In this document: one piece after another, positions 1 through 8,303 of the stretch
Layout: every line of letters begins with the position of its first letter
How positions within the stretch are numbered: position 1 is the stretch's first letter
DNA from: Taklimakanibacter sp049323275
Lineage (GTDB): Bacteria; Pseudomonadota; Alphaproteobacteria; Rhizobiales; Aestuariivirgaceae
NCBI GenBank assembly: GCA_049323275.1
Contig: JBMOOM010000021.1
Span: 62,001-126,000 of the forward strand
Length of the DNA stretch: 64,000 nucleotides
Direction: 5' to 3'
The notes under the pieces: generated by a model
Seen by the model: only the letters and a program-made list of their open reading frames with translations
Told to the model about the DNA's origin: nothing
Database searches by the model: none
Position numbers and translations under genes: made by a program

Positions 1-339
1 CGCGTAGAATTTCGTGATGCTGTCGAGCGTCGCCATGAGGTCGAGCGGGTTGATCGGCGCATCGCCGCAATCGCCGACCTTGACCTTGTCGAAGGGCGAC
101 AGGCCGGTGACATGATGGACGCGGCGCACCAGGCTCGACTGGCTGCGGACCTCGCGCGGGCCATGCCGCGCGCCGGTACGGTTGGTGGTGCCGCCGTCGA
201 AAGGAATGCCGACCAGGGCGATGTCGACCTCCTCGGGCCGCGCGATCGGCAGGCGCATGAAGGTCGGCAGGCCGGCGAAGCGCGGCACCACGCCTGAATC
301 GAGCGGCTGGAAATCCGCATTGCTGAGTTTCTTGTTCAT
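1..339 (-). CDS. Agmatinase/arginase-family ureohydrolase (N-terminal part)
   Basis: Only the first 113 codons are present; the gene runs off the left edge. Starting at ATG 339 after an AGAGG ribosome site, the protein begins MNKKLSNADFQPLD and contains GIPFDGGTTNRTGARHGP, the conserved N-terminal block of agmatinase-type ureohydrolases. The family hydrolyses agmatine or related guanidino acids to urea and an amine with two Mn ions; the metal-binding His/Asp motifs would lie beyond the edge. It is the likely promoter-distal partner of the downstream-reading SDR and ABC genes, 21 bp after the SDR stop. Guanidinobutyrase or another ureohydrolase specificity is equally possible. Confidence 0.85.
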   Translation of the reverse strand, partial: MNKKLSNADFQPLDSGVVPRFAGLPTFMRLPIARPEEVDIALVGIPFDGGTTNRTGARHGPREVRSQSSLVRRVHHVTGLSPFDKVKVGDCGDAPINPLDLMATLDSITKFYA

Positions 340-360
340 TTTCTGCCTCTCGTTACTACT

Positions 361-1101
361 TTAGAACATCGCCGCGCCGCCATTGGGGCTGATACATTGG
401 CCGGTCATGAAGGTCGAGCCGGGCCCGGCGAGGAAGAGGGCCGCGGCGGCGATCTCTTCCGGCCGGCCGAGGCGGCCGAGCGGGTTGTCCGATTCCTTGG
501 CCAGCGTCTCGGCCGAGGTCTGCTCGATGCCCAGCATCGGCGTGTCGGTGGGGCCGGGCGCGATCGTGTTGACCAGGATCTTGGGGGCGAATTCCCGCGC
601 CCAGGACCGCGTCATCGACAGGACGCCGCCTTTCGAGGCGCAATAGAGCGAGCAGTTCTCGCGGCCGAGATAAGCGAGCTCGGAGGCGATATTGATCACC
701 CGCCCGCCGCGCCCCTGCGCCACCATCAGCCGCAGCGCCTCGCGCCCGACCAGGAACACGCCCTTCAGATTGACGCCGATCTGGCGGTCGAAATCGGCGA
801 CGCTGGTTTCGAGCAGGGGCTTCTCGATCAATATGCCGGCGCAATTGACCAGGATGTCGATGCCGCCCGATCTGGCGACCGAGTCGAAGAGCTGGGCGAC
901 ATCGTCCTCGTCCGCGACATTGACGCGCCGGCCCCGCGTGGTCCCGCCCGCCGCCTTCACGGCTTCGGCGATGGCCGCCTCGCTCGCATAATCGGCGATG
1001 GTGACATGGCAGCCTTCCCTGGCCAAGGCGATGGCCGTGGCGCGGCCGATGCCGCTGGCGCCGCCGGTGACGACCGCCCGTTTTCCGTCGAGAATACCCA
1101 T
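361..1101 (-). CDS. SDR-family NAD(P)-dependent oxidoreductase
   Basis: The protein has 246 residues. The Rossmann motif TGGASGIG is near residue 12, NCAG near 85, and the catalytic motif is YCASK. This is a classical SDR that oxidises or reduces an alcohol/ketone or sugar hydroxyl; the substrate is unknown. The start is ATG 1101 (MGILDGKRAVVTGG), whose A is shared with the last base of the upstream gene's TAA stop, so the two are translationally coupled. A longer reading frame upstream is only an extension into the neighbouring gene. It lies in an operon with a second SDR and a NitT/TauT-type transporter, suggesting that the imported compound or its product is an alcohol. Confidence 0.9.
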   Translation of the reverse strand: MGILDGKRAVVTGGASGIGRATAIALAREGCHVTIADYASEAAIAEAVKAAGGTTRGRRVNVADEDDVAQLFDSVARSGGIDILVNCAGILIEKPLLETSVADFDRQIGVNLKGVFLVGREALRLMVAQGRGGRVINIASELAYLGRENCSLYCASKGGVLSMTRSWAREFAPKILVNTIAPGPTDTPMLGIEQTSAETLAKESDNPLGRLGRPEEIAAAALFLAGPGSTFMTGQCISPNGGAAMF

Positions 1102-1877
1102 TATGCCATTACCTCGCCGCGATCGACATTGACGGCCTGCCCGGTGATGTCGCGCGCCAGGTCCGAGGCCAGGAAGAGATAGAGATTGGCGACGTCGCCG
1201 GGATCGAGCAGGCCCGGCAGCGCCTGATTGCCCAGGATCTGGCCCAGCATCTCGTCCTCGCTGATGCCGGCGCGCGCGGAGACTTCGGTCAGCGAGCGCA
1301 AGGCGGCGCGGGTCTTCACCCAGCCGGGACATACCGCGTTCACCCGGATATTGCGTGGTCCCAATTCCTTGGCGAGGACGCGCATGAAGCCGAGATTGCC
1401 GTGTTTCGAGGTGACATAGGCGGCGAATTCGGGAGCGGCGCTCTTCGACCAGACCGAGCCGGTGATGATGATGTTCGCGCCCGACGGCATCTGCGTCAGC
1501 GCCTGGCGGGTGACATAATAGGTGCCGATGAGATTGATCTCGATGATGCGCCGGAAGAGCTCTTCGACCTCATCGCCTTCCTCATCCATGGGGGTGAGCC
1601 GCTCGAGCCCGGCATTGTTGACGAGGATGTCGAGCGGCCCGAGTCCGCCGACCGATTTGCGCACTTGCGCGCGGTCGGTGATGTCGCAGATTTCGGCCTT
1701 GACCGGCTTGCCGGTGGCGGCGGTCATCTGCCGCGCGGCTTCCTGGATATCGGCCGTGCTCGACAGGATCGTGACATCGGCGCCGGCGCGCACGAAACCT
1801 TCAGCCACGGCATAACCTATGCCGTGGCTGGCCCCGGTCACGAGCGCCTTTTTGCCGGTGAAGTCGAAAACCCCCAT
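1101..1877 (-). CDS. SDR-family oxidoreductase
   Basis: This 258-residue SDR has TGASHGIG near the N-terminus, NNAG in the middle and YVTSK as catalytic Tyr/Lys. It ends with ARDITGQAVNVDRGE, and this whole C-terminal stretch is closely matched by the SDR at 7516-8295, so the two are paralogues in neighbouring transporter operons. The gene abuts the ABC ATPase gene upstream (no gap) and overlaps the next SDR by one base. Its substrate is not evident; sugar alcohol or hydroxy-acid dehydrogenases of this family are common. Confidence 0.9.
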   Translation of the reverse strand: MGVFDFTGKKALVTGASHGIGYAVAEGFVRAGADVTILSSTADIQEAARQMTAATGKPVKAEICDITDRAQVRKSVGGLGPLDILVNNAGLERLTPMDEEGDEVEELFRRIIEINLIGTYYVTRQALTQMPSGANIIITGSVWSKSAAPEFAAYVTSKHGNLGFMRVLAKELGPRNIRVNAVCPGWVKTRAALRSLTEVSARAGISEDEMLGQILGNQALPGLLDPGDVANLYLFLASDLARDITGQAVNVDRGEVMA

Positions 1878-2669
1878 TTATTCTGCTGCCTCCATGGTTT
1901 GTTCTTCATTGCGGATCAGCGCCAGCACGTCGCGGCGGATCTTGCGGAAATCGGGATGGTCGAGAATGTCGAGGCCGCGCTTCTCCGGCAGCGTGGCGCT
2001 GACTGGAATATCGGCGAGGATGCGGGCGGGGCGCTTCGAGAAGACGACGATGCGGTCGGCGAGCAGCACCGCTTCGTCGACGTCATGGGTGACGAAGATG
2101 ACGGTCTTGCGCTCGGCCCGGCGCAGATCCATGAGCTGGAGCTGCAGGCGCTCGCGGCTCAGGGCGTCGAGCGCGCCGAAGGGCTCGTCCATCAACAGGA
2201 CCAGCGGATTGGCGGCGAGCGTGCGGGCGATGGCGACACGCTGGCGCATGCCGCCCGATATGCGGTTGATCGTGTAGTCGGCGAACGGCGTCAGCCCGAC
2301 GAGATCGAGATAATGCCGGGCGATCCTCTCCTTCTCGGCCGCCGGGATATCTTTGCGGTATTTGAGCCCGAAGCGGATGTTGCCGAGCACGGTGAGCCAG
2401 GGAAAGGACGAGTAGGACTGGAACACCATGCCCTTGTCGCGGCTGGGTCCCTCGACCAGCGTCCCGTCGAGAAAAATTTCACCGGAAGTCGGCGTTTCGA
2501 GCCCGCCCACCATGCGCATGACTGTGGTCTTGCCGCAGCCCGACGGCCCGACAAAGACGACGAACTCGCCTTCCTTGATGTCGAGCGACAGCGGCCGCAC
2601 CACCGGAATGGCGCCGCCATCGGGCGTGGTGAACTGCTTGGCGACGTCGCTGATGCGGATGAAGCTCAT
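1878..2669 (-). CDS. NitT/TauT-type ABC transporter ATPase
   Basis: This 263-residue ATPase has Walker A GPSGCGKTT (about residues 42-50), signature SGGMRQRVAIAR, Walker B LLMDEPFGALDA and H-loop THDVDEA. The pattern is that of SsuB/TauB/NrtC-like ATPases that power uptake of sulfonates, nitrate, riboflavin precursors and similar small molecules. It works with the permease at 2869-3729 and the binding protein at 3726-4739. The permease is separated from it by a palindromic repeat of about 150 bp, which may lower ATPase expression relative to the upstream genes. Confidence 0.93.
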   Translation of the reverse strand: MSFIRISDVAKQFTTPDGGAIPVVRPLSLDIKEGEFVVFVGPSGCGKTTVMRMVGGLETPTSGEIFLDGTLVEGPSRDKGMVFQSYSSFPWLTVLGNIRFGLKYRKDIPAAEKERIARHYLDLVGLTPFADYTINRISGGMRQRVAIARTLAANPLVLLMDEPFGALDALSRERLQLQLMDLRRAERKTVIFVTHDVDEAVLLADRIVVFSKRPARILADIPVSATLPEKRGLDILDHPDFRKIRRDVLALIRNEEQTMEAAE

Positions 2670-2690
2670 GCGCGGCCTCGTCTTTCACCC

Positions 2691-2845
2691 TCGCCCTGCG
2701 AAGCGGGGAGAGGGTAGGGGCCCGTCGCGAAGCGACGGGAAGGGTGAGGGGCTCGGGGACAATCACGACGAGGCCCCTCACCCTCCCATTGCTGCGCAAT
2801 CGGCCCCTCCCTCTCCCCACTGAAGCGGGGCGAGGGCAAGGGCGC
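2691..2845. repeat. Palindromic intergenic repeat between permease and ATPase genes
   Basis: This G/C-purine-skewed element fills most of the 200-bp gap. It contains a perfect stem CCCGTCGC/GCGACGGG, inverted arms GGGTGAGGGG (2742-2751) and CCCCTCACCC (2774-2783), and a small hairpin around ATTGCTGCGCAAT. The segment CTCCCATTGCTGCGCAA also occurs, nearly identical, in the element at 27405-27560, so both belong to one dispersed family. Elements of this kind are common between genes in Rhizobiales. Short reading frames across it are not genes. Confidence 0.75.
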
Positions 2846-2868
2846 CGTGACGGGGGCGTACAAGATTC

Positions 2869-3729
2869 TCATTGCAGATACCGGAACCAGCGCCGGTGCA
2901 GGTAGCGGATCACCTGATCGGAGACGAGACCGATGATGCCGATGGTGAGGATGCCGGCGAAGACTTCCGGCGACTTGCCGTAGCGCCGCGCCGTCCACAA
3001 TTCGTAGCCGATGCCGGAGCTCGAGGCGACGATCTCGGCGACGATGAGATAGGTCCAGCACCAGCCGAGCGTGATGCGCAGGCTGTCGACCATATTGGGC
3101 AGCATGGCGCGCAGCAGCACATCCTTCATCAGGGAGGAATCGGAGGCGCCGAGCGTGCGTCCGGTCTCGATGAATTCCTTGGGCACCCGCCTTGCATCAT
3201 CGGCGACGAGCAGGATGAGCTGGAAGAAGGTGCCGATCCACAGAAGCGTGACCTTCGAGCCCTCGCCGATGCCGAGCCAGATCAAGGTCAGCGGCACCAA
3301 AGCCGGCACCGGCAGGTAGCGCACGAAATCGATGATCGGCTCGAGCAGGGCGGTGATGGCGCGATAGCCGCTCATCAGGATGCCGAGCGGGATGGCGATG
3401 ACGGCGGAGGCGAGGAACGCCGCCCAGACGCGCGCCACGCTGATGCCGATATCGCCGATATAGCCGTCGGCGAAGAGCCGGCCCCAGGCGGCCACCACCG
3501 CGAAGGGCGACGGCAGGATCTGCGGCTGGACGAGGCCGGTCTCGGCGACCAGCGCCCAGGCGCCCAGCACCGTCAGGAAGGCGCCGATGCTGAGCCATAA
3601 TTCAAGCCCCGGCTGCGGCGGGCCGCGGAAGGTGACGACATCGCGCCACGCCGCCCGGCGCGCCGGCGGAGCAGTGTGCTCCGCCGCCGGCTTACTGGCT
3701 TCCTCGCTCGCCACGGTCACATCGCTCAT
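2869..3729 (-). CDS. NitT/TauT-type ABC transporter permease
   Basis: A 286-residue inner-membrane permease. After a polar N-terminus of about 45 residues come five to six hydrophobic segments. The EAA-like loop reads ETGRTLGASDSSLMKDVLLRAMLP, the ATPase-contact motif of the BPD_transp_1 family, close to SsuC/TauC. Its ATG overlaps the binding-protein stop by four bases (ATGA), so the transporter genes are coupled. The substrate is set by the binding protein and is not known. Confidence 0.92.
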   Translation of the reverse strand: MSDVTVASEEASKPAAEHTAPPARRAAWRDVVTFRGPPQPGLELWLSIGAFLTVLGAWALVAETGLVQPQILPSPFAVVAAWGRLFADGYIGDIGISVARVWAAFLASAVIAIPLGILMSGYRAITALLEPIIDFVRYLPVPALVPLTLIWLGIGEGSKVTLLWIGTFFQLILLVADDARRVPKEFIETGRTLGASDSSLMKDVLLRAMLPNMVDSLRITLGWCWTYLIVAEIVASSSGIGYELWTARRYGKSPEVFAGILTIGIIGLVSDQVIRYLHRRWFRYLQ

Positions 3730-4739
3730 TTGATCTGGTTGACGATCGTCCGGTCGACATGGTCTTCCGGCAGGAGCTTCACGTCGGAAGAGCCGAATTC
3801 GAGATTGAGATCCATCGTCTCCTTGAAGATCTCATAGACGCGGCCTTCCTTGTCGACCGAGCCGATGAAGTCCTTCGATTCGGCGAGCGGCGTGTAGCGG
3901 AAATTCGGCAGCGTCGCCTTGAAGTCGTCGGGCGTGATCGAGAAGTGCTTGGCGATGATCGGGATCGCCGCTTCCTGGTTGGCGTTGAAGTAATCGACGG
4001 CGCGATAGACGGCGCGCAGGAACTTCACATATTTGTCGGGATTCGCTTTCAGCTCGCCCGTATGCGCCATGACGATGTCGAGGATCAGGTCCTTCTGGTC
4101 CTTGGACGAGGTCAGGATATGGGCGCCGCGCTCCTTATGCGCCGCGACGACCTGGCTCAGCACCGGCTCATAAGTGCCGATCGCCGCCACCTTGACGTCG
4201 CTGAACACGCCGATCGCATCGGCCGCGGCGATGTCGGTCAGCGTCGTGTCCTTGATCGAGAGATTGCATTCCTTCTTGAGCGCCATCTGCATGATGAGGC
4301 GCGCCGGCAGGTTCGGCTCGACCGCGATGGTCTTGCCCTTGAGATCGCAGACCGACTTGATCGACTGGTCGGCCGCCCAGCCGTCGCCGCCGGTCGACAG
4401 GTCGATCGTGCCGATGATGATGCCCTGCGTCTCCTTGCGCCGGCCGAGGCCCTGATATTCGCCGACGGTGCGCAGGTAGCAGTCGATATCGCCGCGCTCC
4501 ATCGCCGCCACGGCGTTCGGCATGTCGTCATCGAGGATTTCCTCCACCTCGATGCCCTCTTCCTTGAAATAGCCGAGCTCATTGGCGAGGTGGACCGGAC
4601 CGAAGCCGACCCAGACCGGATACATGCAGGTCACCTTTTGCGGATTGCCGACAGCGGCTTCCGCCGGCGCTCCGGCGAAGCTCGCAGCCGCCAAGGCGGT
4701 CCCGAGACATAAAGCGAGTGTTCTGAAAGACTTCAGCAT
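3726..4739 (-). CDS. NitT/TauT-type ABC substrate-binding protein
   Basis: A 337-residue secreted protein. The start is ATG 4739, giving a Sec signal peptide (MLKSFRTLALCLGTALAA, cleavage after AEA). The mature part begins with VTCMYPVWVGFGPVHLANE, typical of the NMT1/SsuA-like type 2 periplasmic binding fold, followed by GYFKEEGIEVE. The open frame extends far upstream, but that part is antisense to the LysR gene and has no signal peptide. The gene heads the operon reading leftward and diverges from the LysR gene at 4872; the 132-bp gap carries a LysR-like palindrome. Confidence 0.9.
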   Translation of the reverse strand: MLKSFRTLALCLGTALAAASFAGAPAEAAVGNPQKVTCMYPVWVGFGPVHLANELGYFKEEGIEVEEILDDDMPNAVAAMERGDIDCYLRTVGEYQGLGRRKETQGIIIGTIDLSTGGDGWAADQSIKSVCDLKGKTIAVEPNLPARLIMQMALKKECNLSIKDTTLTDIAAADAIGVFSDVKVAAIGTYEPVLSQVVAAHKERGAHILTSSKDQKDLILDIVMAHTGELKANPDKYVKFLRAVYRAVDYFNANQEAAIPIIAKHFSITPDDFKATLPNFRYTPLAESKDFIGSVDKEGRVYEIFKETMDLNLEFGSSDVKLLPEDHVDRTIVNQIK

Positions 4740-4809
4740 GGTCGTTCTCCCTATCCGCGCGGTCTCTGCGGGCTGCCGCGCTCGTTGCTGGCAACTCGAT
4801 CTTATGGGC

Positions 4810-4859
4810 TTCCGAAACCATCGGAAAAGAGGCAAGATCAGATCATTACATTCGGAAAA
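4810..4859. promoter_or_regulatory. Candidate LysR operator in divergent promoter
   Basis: TTCCGA-AACCA-TCGGAA at 4810-4826 is a perfect six-base inverted repeat with T-N11-A spacing. The half site TCGGAAAA is repeated at 4852-4859, 31 bp further, about three helical turns. This is the expected layout of a LysR recognition site plus activation site between the LysR gene and the ABC operon it probably controls. Binding is inferred from position and symmetry only. Confidence 0.5.
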
Positions 4860-4871
4860 CAGAAGTATCTC

Positions 4872-5819
4872 ATGCGCCAGCTTCTCGACATCGACCTGCG
4901 GCTCATCCGCATCTTCCGGGTCATCGCCGAGGCCAAGGGCCTGGCCGGCGCCCAGCTCGTCCTCAATCTCAGCCAGTCGCGCATCTCGACCAGCCTCGCC
5001 GAGCTCGAGACACGGCTCGGCGCCAGGCTGTGCCGGCGCGGCCGCTCGGGCTTCGCGCTGACCGAGGCGGGGCGGGCCGTCTATGACGCCTCGCATGATC
5101 TCTTCGCGGCGGTCGACCGCTTCTGCAACGAGGCCGGCACGGTGTCGCTCAATTTGCGGCGGGTGGTGAAGCTCGGCGCCGTCGACGCGCTCGCCACCAA
5201 TGCCGAAATGGCGTTGGCTCGCGCGGTGGGGCATTTCCGCCAGTCGGCCCCCTCGGTGCAGATCGATTTCATCATCGCCGGGCCGGAGGAGCTGGAGGCG
5301 CAGCTCATCGCCGGGGCGCGCGACATCATCATCGTGCCCAGCATCACCAAACGCGCCGATCTGGCTTACCTGCCGGTCTGCGCCGAGAAGCAGTCGCTCT
5401 ATTGCGCCAAGGGTCATCCGCTCTTCGCAGAAGAAGAGAAGACGGTGGAGCGCGATCTGGCCCGCCATGCCATCGTGGCGCGCGGCTATCTGCACAGCCA
5501 GGACCTGAAGCGGCTCGGCTATCGCCAGGCCGATGCGACGGTGGAGATGATGGAGGCGCAGCTCATTCTCATCCTGAGCGGCGGCTTCATCGGCTATCTG
5601 CCCGCCCATTATGCGCAGCTCTGGGTCGAGAAAGGCGAGCTGCGCCGCCTGTGCGACGACAAGTTCGGCTATGAGTCGACCTTCTATGCGGTGAGCCAGC
5701 GGAGCGCCACCGAGAAGCCGCTGCTGCGCCGTTTCCTGGCGAGCTTCACGGAAATCAGGGCGGGCTCCGGAAGCGGGTCCTCCTCCGGCAAGGTCATTTA
5801 CGCTGGTGGATCGGCCTAG
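4872..5819 (+). CDS. LysR-family transcriptional regulator
   Basis: A 315-residue regulator with an N-terminal winged HTH (MRQLLDIDLRLIRIFRVIAE; recognition region around LSQSRISTSLAELETRLG) and a periplasmic-binding-like effector domain. The ATG at 4872 is chosen because it begins the HTH; an in-frame ATG at 4785 would add an unstructured extension. It belongs to the same subfamily as the LysR at 52973-53875, sharing HYAQLW/HYAEQW and YESTF/YESTY motifs near the C-terminus. It is divergent from the NitT/TauT-type operon, its likely target. Its 3' end overlaps the convergent deacetylase gene by 26 bp. Confidence 0.9.
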   Translation: MRQLLDIDLRLIRIFRVIAEAKGLAGAQLVLNLSQSRISTSLAELETRLGARLCRRGRSGFALTEAGRAVYDASHDLFAAVDRFCNEAGTVSLNLRRVVKLGAVDALATNAEMALARAVGHFRQSAPSVQIDFIIAGPEELEAQLIAGARDIIIVPSITKRADLAYLPVCAEKQSLYCAKGHPLFAEEEKTVERDLARHAIVARGYLHSQDLKRLGYRQADATVEMMEAQLILILSGGFIGYLPAHYAQLWVEKGELRRLCDDKFGYESTFYAVSQRSATEKPLLRRFLASFTEIRAGSGSGSSSGKVIYAGGSA

Positions 5820-6723
5820 CTCCGGCGGGAAGGCCGGTGCTGTAATAGGGCATGGCGACCTCGCGGACCGGGCTTTCCTCGCGATGCTGCCGCATGACAT
5901 GGCGGGCGATCTCTTCCATCGGGGCGACCCACACGCCGGGGCGCGCCATGATGTCGGCGATGAAATCGGCGAGACGCTCCGCCCGCGCCAGACGCCCGGT
6001 GAGCCAGGGATGCCAGACCCCGACAAAGAAGCCGCCATGCCGGTAAGCGCTTTCGAACTCGGCCCGATAGACGGCAAAGGCCTCGTCTGGCGAGCGTATC
6101 GGCATCATGTAATCGAGCTCGATATTATGCGCGAATTGCGGCCAGTCATCGAGCGCCCAGTGCGACGGCAGCTCGACGATGTTGCCGGATCGTGTCTTCA
6201 TCAGATAGGGAATGTCGTCGGCCATCAGCGAGGCGTCATAGAGGAAGCCGCGCTCCGCCAGCAGGTCCGCCGTCCGGCCCGAGAAATCATAGACCGGTGC
6301 GCGAAAGCCGGCGGGCTTGCGTCCGGTCATGCGCCGGATGGTTTCGATGCCGCGATCGAGCCACAGAGCCTCGTCCTCGGGGTTGAGGCGGTTGGGGCTC
6401 TCATGCAGGTAGCCGTGATGCGCGATCTCGTGGCCATCGGCGAGAATGAGATCCACCAGGCGCGGATAGGCTTCCATGCACCAGGCGGGGAAGAAGAAGG
6501 TCTGCCTGATGCCGAAGGCCTTGTAGATGCGCAGGATGCGCGGCACCGCGACTTCATCGTAGCGCAGCCACGATGTGGTGGCCGCCATGTCCGGCACGCG
6601 CTCTCCATAGTTCAGATGCAGGAAGCTGTCGCTGTCGATATCGAAGGTGAACGAGACGGCGCAGCGCGCCCCGTCCGGCCACCTGATCGGATTTTCGATC
6701 AGCCTGATGTCGGGCCGGTTCAT
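5794..6723 (-). CDS. CE4 polysaccharide deacetylase-like hydrolase
   Basis: A 309-residue NodB-homology (CE4) protein. SFTFDIDSDS carries the catalytic/metal Asp pair, HEIAHHGYLHE the metal His residues, and FRAPVYDFS the third motif. The variant with FDID and AHHG resembles the HpPgdA/allantoinase-like branch, which includes peptidoglycan deacetylases and C-N hydrolases. There is no signal peptide, so a cytoplasmic amidohydrolase role on an imported small molecule is more likely than wall modification. The start at ATG 6723 overlaps the upstream SDR stop by four bases (ATGA). Longer reading upstream is out of register with the SDR gene. Confidence 0.85.
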   Translation of the reverse strand: MNRPDIRLIENPIRWPDGARCAVSFTFDIDSDSFLHLNYGERVPDMAATTSWLRYDEVAVPRILRIYKAFGIRQTFFFPAWCMEAYPRLVDLILADGHEIAHHGYLHESPNRLNPEDEALWLDRGIETIRRMTGRKPAGFRAPVYDFSGRTADLLAERGFLYDASLMADDIPYLMKTRSGNIVELPSHWALDDWPQFAHNIELDYMMPIRSPDEAFAVYRAEFESAYRHGGFFVGVWHPWLTGRLARAERLADFIADIMARPGVWVAPMEEIARHVMRQHREESPVREVAMPYYSTGLPAGARPIHQRK

Positions 6724-7511
6724 CGGATGATATGTCCTCCATCGATCACCAGCTCGGCGCCGGTGACGTAACGCGCCGCCTCCGAGGCCAGATAGGCGAT
6801 GCCTTCCGCGATATCGTCGGCCGCGCCGATGCCGAGCGGACAGAGCTTCTGCCATTCCGACTCGACGGAGGCCGTCGACGACAAGCCTCTTTCGCGCGTC
6901 ACCTCGGCGATCTCACGCTCGACCATCGGGGTGCGGATCACGCCGGGATGCACGGAATTCACCCGGATGCCATAGCCCTTGTCGGCGCAATAGAGCGCCG
7001 CGGCCTTGGTGAAATGGCGGACGGCCGCTTTCGACGCGCAGTAATGCGCGTTGAGGCCGTCAGCCACCATGGCGAAGGTCGAGGAGACATTGACGATGCC
7101 GCCGCCGCCCCAGCCTTTCATGACGGCGATCGCCATCTGGGTTCCGATGAAGGCGCTTTCGGTGTTGACCGCGAACATCCTTCGCCATTCTGTGAGCGTG
7201 ATGTCCTCGAGCGCGCGGGTGATCTGGATGCCGGCATTGTTGACCAGGATGTCGAGCCGGCCGAACCGCTCCGTCGTCGCGGCGATGACGGCATGCCACT
7301 GATCTTCCTGGCTGACATCGTGCTCGATGAACATCGCCCGCCCGCCATGCTCGTCCGCCAGCCTCGCCGCCAGGCGGTTGCCGTCGGCGCGGTTCACGTC
7401 GCTCAGCACGACATGGGCGCCGTCGCGCGCGAAGAGAGCCGCCGTCGCCGCGCCGATGCCGGCGGCGGCGCCGGTCACGATCGCTGTCTTCCCCTCGAAC
7501 CGTCCGCGCAT
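6720..7511 (-). CDS. SDR-family oxidoreductase
   Basis: This 263-residue classical SDR has TGAAAGIG near residue 13, NNAG and the catalytic HYCASK. The C-terminal GAELVIDGGHIIR matches the usual VDGG end of dehydrogenases of the glucose or 3-oxoacyl-ACP reductase type. It lies between the deacetylase and another SDR in a transporter operon, with 4-bp gaps or overlaps on each side, so it is co-expressed with them. The substrate is unknown. Confidence 0.9.
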   Translation of the reverse strand: MRGRFEGKTAIVTGAAAGIGAATAALFARDGAHVVLSDVNRADGNRLAARLADEHGGRAMFIEHDVSQEDQWHAVIAATTERFGRLDILVNNAGIQITRALEDITLTEWRRMFAVNTESAFIGTQMAIAVMKGWGGGGIVNVSSTFAMVADGLNAHYCASKAAVRHFTKAAALYCADKGYGIRVNSVHPGVIRTPMVEREIAEVTRERGLSSTASVESEWQKLCPLGIGAADDIAEGIAYLASEAARYVTGAELVIDGGHIIR

Positions 7512-7515
7512 GCGC

Positions 7516-8295
7516 CTATCCTATGAAATGGCCGCGATCGACATTGATCGCCTGTCCGGTGATGTCGCGGGCCGCATCGCTGGCCAGGAACAGATAGAAG
7601 CCCGCGACATCCTCGATGCTCATCATGCCGGGCAGCGGCTGGTGGCGGAGATAATCGTCGACCAGCGCCTCGGCCGCGCGTCCCTGCTGCGCCGCGATCT
7701 GCCGAACGGTCCACATCGCGCCCTCGGTGTCGACCCAGCCCGGGCAGATGCAGTTGACGGTGATTTCCTTCGGTCCCAGCTCCAAAGCGAGCGAACGGGC
7801 GAGCCCGATGACCGCGTGTTTGGAAGCGGCATAGCCGGCATATTCGGCGGCGCCGGTCTTGCCCCAGATCGACGAGGTCATGATGATCCGGCTGCCGCGC
7901 GGCATGCTGGCGGCGGCCGCGCGGGTGACCAGCCATGTTCCGACGATATTGATCTCCGTGACGCGCCGGAATTCCTTGAGCGCGGCGGCAGACAGATCGG
8001 CTACCGGTGTACGCGGCTGATAGCCGGCATTGTTGACCAGGACATCGAGCGGACCGATGCCGGCGAAGGCGGCAGCGACCTGATCTTCATCGGCAATGTC
8101 GCAGCGTATCGGACGGACGTCCGCACCGCTCTCGGATGCCAGGCGTTCCGCGGCGGCGAAGATTTCGGCATTCTCCGCCAGGATGATGGTGTCGGCGCCG
8201 GCGGCATGAAACTGGCGGGCGACGGCGAAGCCGATGCCCTGACTCGCGCCGGTGACGAGAACCCGCTTGCCGGTAAAGTCGAAATGGCAGGTCAT
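7516..8295 (-). CDS. SDR-family oxidoreductase, paralogue of 1101-1877
   Basis: This 259-residue SDR starts MTCHFDFTGKRVLVTGASQGIG at ATG 8295, with NNAG and the catalytic YAASK. Its C-terminal half, including CPGWVDT, YLFLASDAARDITGQ and NVDRG, closely follows the SDR at 1101-1877. That suggests duplication and two transporters that feed related alcohols or ketones. It lies 8 bp after the permease gene. The longer frame upstream is antisense or out-of-frame with the permease and is rejected. Confidence 0.9.
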   Translation of the reverse strand: MTCHFDFTGKRVLVTGASQGIGFAVARQFHAAGADTIILAENAEIFAAAERLASESGADVRPIRCDIADEDQVAAAFAGIGPLDVLVNNAGYQPRTPVADLSAAALKEFRRVTEINIVGTWLVTRAAAASMPRGSRIIMTSSIWGKTGAAEYAGYAASKHAVIGLARSLALELGPKEITVNCICPGWVDTEGAMWTVRQIAAQQGRAAEALVDDYLRHQPLPGMMSIEDVAGFYLFLASDAARDITGQAINVDRGHFIG

Positions 8296-8303
8296 GGGCC
8301 GGC

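Noticed and set aside
3726..6077. A 783-codon open frame spanning the NitT-type binding protein
   Set aside because: Only the part from ATG 4739 has a signal peptide and family motifs; the rest is antisense to the LysR and deacetylase genes.
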